The notes under the pieces were generated by a model, which was not told where the DNA came from, made no database searches, and saw nothing but the letters and a program-made list of their open reading frames with translations. A stretch of 7,557 nt of DNA from Saprospiraceae bacterium (GTDB lineage Bacteria > Bacteroidota > Bacteroidia > Chitinophagales > Saprospiraceae): NCBI GenBank assembly GCA_020528935.1, contig JAJDFU010000107.1, forward strand, positions 1 to 7,557. The letters run 5' to 3'. Every line of letters begins with the position of its first letter. Positions within the stretch are counted from its first letter, which is position 1. Position numbers and translations under genes: made by a program. Positions 6,119 to 7,557 of the stretch are shown piece by piece.

Positions 6119-7006
6119 ATGATCGATCTGATTGACCTGCAATTCCTGGACTCCCCCCACACCATAGCCTCCTTTCTGGTGCGCACCGGGGAAGGCCCCG
6201 TACTGGTGGAAACGGGCCCCCACTCCACCTTTTCCCAACTGGAGCTGGGCCTGAAAGCCCACGGCCTGACACCGGACGACATACGCCACGTCTTTCTCAC
6301 GCACATTCACCTGGATCACGCCGGCGCGGCCTGGGATCTGGCCCGCCGCGGTGCCCGCATTTACGTACATCCGGTAGGGGCGCCGCACCTCGCAGACCCC
6401 TCCAGGCTGATGAGTTCGGCCAAGCGGATCTACGGCGACCAGATGGATCTTCTGTGGGGCCGCATGGAAGCCATACCCGAAGATCAAATACACCGCCCGG
6501 AAGACGGAGAGCAGATCACCCTGGGTGAAAGCACCTTCACCGCCTGGTACACCCCTGGCCATGCCATTCACCACATTGCCTGGCAGCTGGATGAAAAGGT
6601 GATCTTCACCGGTGATGTAGCGGGCGTCAAGATCAACGGCGGCATTGTGGTGCCGCCCTGCCCCCCTCCGGATATCCATGTGGAAAACTGGCAAGCCTCT
6701 ATTGCTTTGCTGCGAAGTAAAGATCCCGAAGCCTTATACCTGACGCACTACGGGAAGGTGGACAGGATAAACGAACACCTGCGTGCTCTGGAAAAGAGGC
6801 TGCTGGACTGGGCCGAATGGATACGGCCGCGATTTGAGGCGGGCAAAACAGTAGAGGAAACGGTGCCTGATTTTCAGGCTTATGTGCAAAAGCAGTTGGA
6901 AGAGGGCGGAGTGAAGGGCGAACAACTGAGCCAGTACGAAAAGGCCAATCCTTCGTTCATGAGCGTAGCCGGCCTTATGCGTTACTGGAAGAAAAAAACT
7001 CAATAG
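6119..7006 (+). CDS. MBL-fold metallo-hydrolase
   Basis: Metallo-beta-lactamase-fold hydrolase, probably with two zinc or iron ions, 295 residues, no signal peptide, so cytoplasmic. The full ligand set is visible: His62, His64, Asp66 and His67 in THIHLDHAGAAW, His148 in YTPGHA, Asp166 in FTGDV, and His210 in LTHYG. VLVETGP at 28-34 is the usual early fold motif. The segment VPPCPPPDIHVENWQASI (178-195) is characteristic of a glyoxalase II-like group often annotated only as MBL-fold hydrolase. The final ~80 residues are mostly helical and charged and may cover the active site. The frame is open upstream into the preceding gene, but the ATG at 6119 gives MIDLIDLQFL, a proper first beta strand, and a 31-nt spacer. 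Glyoxalase II, thioesterase, lactonase and other MBL activities cannot be separated from sequence alone. The end overlaps the convergent minus-strand gene by 7 bp. Confidence 0.9.
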   Translation: MIDLIDLQFLDSPHTIASFLVRTGEGPVLVETGPHSTFSQLELGLKAHGLTPDDIRHVFLTHIHLDHAGAAWDLARRGARIYVHPVGAPHLADPSRLMSSAKRIYGDQMDLLWGRMEAIPEDQIHRPEDGEQITLGESTFTAWYTPGHAIHHIAWQLDEKVIFTGDVAGVKINGGIVVPPCPPPDIHVENWQASIALLRSKDPEALYLTHYGKVDRINEHLRALEKRLLDWAEWIRPRFEAGKTVEETVPDFQAYVQKQLEEGGVKGEQLSQYEKANPSFMSVAGLMRYWKKKTQ

Positions 7007-7251
7007 GTGGCGGGCACCAACCGGCTGATGCCGCGCAATACTTTGTGCACCACCTTTACTTCCGGCAACGCTACCTTCTTATCGTCCTCGGCTTTCTCCA
7101 TCTCAATGGGAGCTTCCTTCATGTCTTCCAGCACAGCGGCCTGGATGGAAGCATAGGTATTCAGATAAATGTAGGAACAAATGCTGGTCACGACCAACAG
7201 TACGATAAGAACGGATCGGAGGGGGTTTTTCGGTTTCATGGCAATCTTCAT
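7000..7251 (-). CDS. small single-pass membrane protein, hypothetical
   Basis: An 83-residue protein with a basic N-terminus (MKIAMKPKNPLR), one hydrophobic segment at about 13-30 (SVLIVLLVVTSICSYIYL), and a charged tail with acidic and basic stretches (about 40-75) ending RLVPATY. The positive-inside rule predicts a cytoplasmic N-terminus and an exported tail. Small proteins of this layout recur in Bacteroidota, but I know no function for them. Two starts are possible: ATG at 7251 or at 7239 (MKPKNPLRSV). If the promoter-like box at 7260-7267 is real, the inner start leaves a more normal leader. The gene converges on the MBL gene, and its stop (7000-7002) lies inside that gene's last codons. 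A signal-anchor topology and the lack of coding disruption favour a real gene; the convergent overlap and small size keep confidence moderate. Confidence 0.68.
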   Translation of the reverse strand: MKIAMKPKNPLRSVLIVLLVVTSICSYIYLNTYASIQAAVLEDMKEAPIEMEKAEDDKKVALPEVKVVHKVLRGISRLVPATY

Positions 7252-7259
7252 CTAGATCT

Positions 7260-7285
7260 TAAAGTTACGAAAGGAAACTGCGCAA
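7260..7285 (-). promoter_or_regulatory. possible Bacteroidota promoter for the small membrane protein
   Basis: On the minus strand TAACTTTA (7260-7267) matches TAnnTTTG at all but the last position. A TTG lies 15 nt upstream (7283-7285), somewhat closer than the usual spacing of about 17-23 nt. The box is 8 nt from the outer ATG (7251) and 20 nt from the inner ATG (7239). It is a plausible but weak call. Confidence 0.27.
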
Positions 7286-7387
7286 GTCACCTCTTTTCGA
7301 CGATTCCTTCCTTTTTTCAGACAAGTGTCATATAGATAGACGGCAGCTTACTGGAAAGGGTTGCAAATATCCGATAGTTTTTAACCC

Positions 7388-7406
7388 GAAAATGTACAGC
7401 ATTTTC
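7388..7406. repeat. 7-bp perfect inverted repeat with 5-nt loop
   Basis: GAAAATG (7388-7394) and CATTTTC (7400-7406) are perfectly complementary around TACAG. The element sits in the non-coding right end, upstream of the minus-strand gene. It could be an operator or a small transcript hairpin; it has no T tract on either side that would make a terminator. Confidence 0.35.
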
Positions 7407-7520
7407 CGCCCTTGGGCAGACGAATTGCAAAATTTTGAACGTCAATGCGTTATCAGGGTTTTTGATTGTTGGTGCTTATTTGTTGTGTACCCTCAATGTG
7501 AGATATACCCGTTGCGAAGT

Positions 7521-7548
7521 GGTTTGGGCGTTTTCACTACCCCAAACC
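7521..7548. repeat. 8-bp perfect inverted repeat near the window edge
   Basis: GGTTTGGG (7521-7528) and CCCAAACC (7541-7548) pair perfectly across a 12-nt loop. It is cut close to the right edge, so its relation to the next gene cannot be judged. An operator, a hairpin or a remnant of a mobile-element end are all possible. Confidence 0.35.
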
Positions 7549-7557
7549 CTGCGCAAT

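Larger units (their letters stand above)
7252..7557. other. 306-nt non-coding right end with small dyads
   Basis: I see no credible coding frame, tRNA or rRNA in this AT-richer stretch. The left part is the promoter region of the minus-strand small gene. The right part holds several dyads listed separately, plus GCCC-TT-GGGC at 7408-7417 and a 10-bp palindrome CAAAATTTTG at 7428-7437. It is probably an upstream region shared between the small minus-strand gene and whatever lies to the right of the window. Confidence 0.5.

Noticed and set aside
4390..7006. A glutathione-degradation or glyoxalase operon made of GGT plus glyoxalase II
   Set aside because: The GGT-like protein lacks the gamma-glutamyl-binding residues, the MBL protein cannot be assigned as glyoxalase II, and no glyoxalase I or glutathione genes are present.
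7045..7335. 96-residue plus-strand open frame at the right
   Set aside because: It is largely antisense to the small membrane protein, runs into non-coding DNA and has no recognisable features.
1..7557. CRISPR array, transposon, prophage or defence system
   Set aside because: No regularly spaced repeats, transposase, integrase or defence-type domains were seen on either strand.

Overview
The window looks like part of the chromosome of a Bacteroidota bacterium, probably a Saprospiria/Lewinella-like marine or activated-sludge lineage; the lineage is inferred from protein flavour. Supporting signs are an extracellular domain typical of Bacteroidota secreted proteins, start codons with no Shine-Dalgarno-like leader, and promoter-like boxes resembling TAnnTTTG. 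Coding DNA is fairly GC-rich, while the spacers at 1360-1618 and 7252-7557 are AT-richer.

Layout, left to right. (1) The C-terminal end of a secreted or surface protein (1-389, +), cut by the window edge. (2) fmt, methionyl-tRNA formyltransferase (427-1359, +), complete and with its catalytic Asn/His/Asp. (3) A 259-nt spacer holding a strong imperfect hairpin, a 12-bp direct repeat and a weak promoter-like box. (4) A co-directional run of four genes (1619-7006, +) with gaps of 19, 58 and 31 nt, probably one operon: a 600-residue FadE/DmdC-type acyl-CoA dehydrogenase, a subfamily-I haloalkane dehalogenase with all hallmark catalytic and halide-binding residues, an exported gamma-glutamyltransferase-like Ntn hydrolase whose gamma-glutamyl-binding residues are replaced, and an MBL-fold metallohydrolase with a complete two-metal site. 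(5) A small single-pass membrane protein on the minus strand (7000-7251), convergent with the MBL gene and overlapping its end by 7 bp. (6) A 306-nt non-coding right end with several small dyads.

How they work together: fmt is housekeeping and probably unrelated to the genes after it. The four-gene run joins a CoA-dependent oxidation enzyme with three hydrolases acting on different bonds (C-halogen, amide, and an unspecified MBL substrate). This is compatible with a small catabolic or detoxification cassette, but no shared substrate can be read from the sequence. I found no CRISPR array, insertion sequence, tRNA, rRNA or clear phage or defence system. Most of the window is ordinary chromosomal content; the dehalogenase, the atypical GGT-like enzyme and the 1529-1611 regulatory region deserve a second look.
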